Source of the DNA: Microbulbifer agarilyticus
GTDB lineage: Bacteria > Pseudomonadota > Gammaproteobacteria > Pseudomonadales > Cellvibrionaceae
Direction of reading: 5' to 3'
DNA length: 64,000 nucleotides
NCBI RefSeq assembly: GCF_001999945.1
Contig: NZ_CP019650.1
Location: forward strand, 1,054,001 to 1,118,000
Below the pieces are notes generated by a model, which was not told where the DNA came from, did no database searches, and worked only from the letters and a program-made list of their open reading frames with translations. The translations under genes and the position numbers were made by a program. This document shows, one piece after another, positions 63,065 to 64,000 of the stretch. Each line of letters begins with the position of its first letter. The stretch's first letter is position 1.

Positions 63065-64000
63065 TGAAAGCTTCGGTACAAAGCAAACTCGACAATCTGG
63101 TGGAGCGTCACGAAGAAGTATCTGCCCTGTTGGGCGATGCGGAAATCATTAGTGACCAGGATAAATTCCGCGACCTTTCGCGCGAGTATTCCGAGCTCGA
63201 AGAAGTGGTCAGCTGTTATGGCCGCTACAAGATCCTGCTGGACGATATGGCCGGCGCGCGCGAAATGCTGGATGAGAACGACGCAGAAATGCGCGAGATG
63301 GCCCAGGAAGAACTGCGCGAAGCGGAAGCACAACTGGAGCCGTTGGAAAAAGAGCTGCAGACGTTGCTGCTACCTCGCGACCCCAACGATCGCAAAAACG
63401 TTTATCTGGAAATTCGCGCCGGTACCGGTGGTGACGAAGCGGCGATATTCTCCGGCGACCTGTTCCGTATGTATTCCCGCTATGCGGAGAAGCAGGGCTG
63501 GCGCATTGAAATCATCAGCGAAAACGCCGGTGAACACGGCGGCTACAAGGAAATTATTACCCGCGTCGCGGGTGAAGATGTGTACGCAAAGCTGAAATTT
63601 GAATCCGGTGCGCACCGCGTGCAGCGAGTGCCGGAAACCGAATCCCAGGGGCGTATTCACACTTCCGCGTGTACCGTGGCGGTGATGCCGGAGCCCGACG
63701 AGCGCGACGCGATCGAAATTAATAAAGCGGACCTGCGTGTGGATACCTACCGCGCCTCCGGTGCCGGTGGCCAGCACGTGAACAAGACGGATTCAGCGGT
63801 GCGCCTTACCCATATCCCTACCGGTATTGTGGTGGAGTGTCAGGATGAGCGCTCCCAGCATAAAAACAAGGCCAAGGCGATGGCGTTGCTGCAGGCAAAG
63901 CTCAACAGCGCCCAAGAATCTGCCGCTGCCCAGGAAATCTCCGATGCGCGCCGCAACCTGGTAGGCAGCGGTGACCGCTCCGAGCGTATTCGCACCTATA
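63064..64000 (+). CDS. prfA: Peptide chain release factor 1, 5' part
   Basis: RF1 ends translation at UAA and UAG. The window shows the first 312 codons of about 360; the 3' end lies beyond the right edge. The coiled N-terminal domain, the stop-codon-reading region, and the catalytic GGQ in [18 protein letters not shown] are visible, as are [16 protein letters not shown] and the [19 protein letters not shown] segment (abridged). It begins at ATG 63064, overlapping the hemA stop by one base. Confidence 0.96.
   Translation, partial: MKASVQSKLDNLVERHEEVSALLGDAEIISDQDKFRDLSREYSELEEVVSCYGRYKILLDDMAGAREMLDENDAEMREMAQEELREAEAQLEPLEKELQTLLLPRDPNDRKNVYLEIRAGTGGDEAAIFSGDLFRMYSRYAEKQGWRIEIISENAGEHGGYKEIITRVAGEDVYAKLKFESGAHRVQRVPETESQGRIHTSACTVAVMPEPDERDAIEINKADLRVDTYRASGAGGQHVNKTDSAVRLTHIPTGIVVECQDERSQHKNKAKAMALLQAKLNSAQESAAAQEISDARRNLVGSGDRSERIRTY

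Overview
The window is a chromosomal segment of a gammaproteobacterium, most likely a marine polysaccharide degrader of the Microbulbifer/Cellvibrionales kind. The reasons are the gammaproteobacterial housekeeping orders (ispE-tRNA-prs-rplY-pth-ychF, and hemA-prfA divergent from a TPR lipoprotein), moderately high GC, a eukaryote-type GlcNAc kinase route, large TonB-dependent receptors and a receptor-SapC-halogenase cluster. The genus is an inference; no rRNA gene is present. I saw no prophage, insertion sequence or CRISPR array.

Layout. 1-2.7 kb: end of a capsule/exopolysaccharide cluster (possible KpsS-like 3' end, manC, CpsB/CapC phosphatase). 2.9-24.2 kb: housekeeping genes with many convergent pairs separated by bidirectional terminators: deaD, cytochrome b561, metR/metE, pepQ, purU plus a small lipoprotein, gcvP, a membrane diguanylate cyclase, a DUF2007 protein, argS, sbcB, pyrB, an aminotransferase and a DUF6279-type lipoprotein. 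24.2-25.6 kb: an unusual PstS-like protein joined to an OmpA-type domain.

26-52.4 kb is the metabolic core. A GlcNAc operon (nagK, SIS-type nagB, nagA, nagP) feeds fructose-6-phosphate to an operon carrying pgi, edd, zwf, pgl, eda, gap and pyk, which together make a full Entner-Doudoroff route to pyruvate. Two TonB-dependent receptors and a LacI-family regulator lie in the same region. Four near-identical 16-bp palindromes sit before nagK, between lacI and pgi, and twice before the second receptor. They suggest that one LacI-type regulator controls sugar uptake at the outer membrane, amino-sugar catabolism and the Entner-Doudoroff trunk. The second receptor is followed by SapC, two flavin-dependent halogenase-like proteins whose WxWxIP motif lacks its proline, and a TauE/SafE permease. 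The role of this cluster is the main open question in the window.

52.5-64 kb: tRNA-Gln and tRNA-Met, an EamA transporter, ychF, pth, rplY, prs, a second identical tRNA-Gln, ispE, lolB, a TPR lipoprotein, hemA and the 5' part of prfA, which runs off the window.
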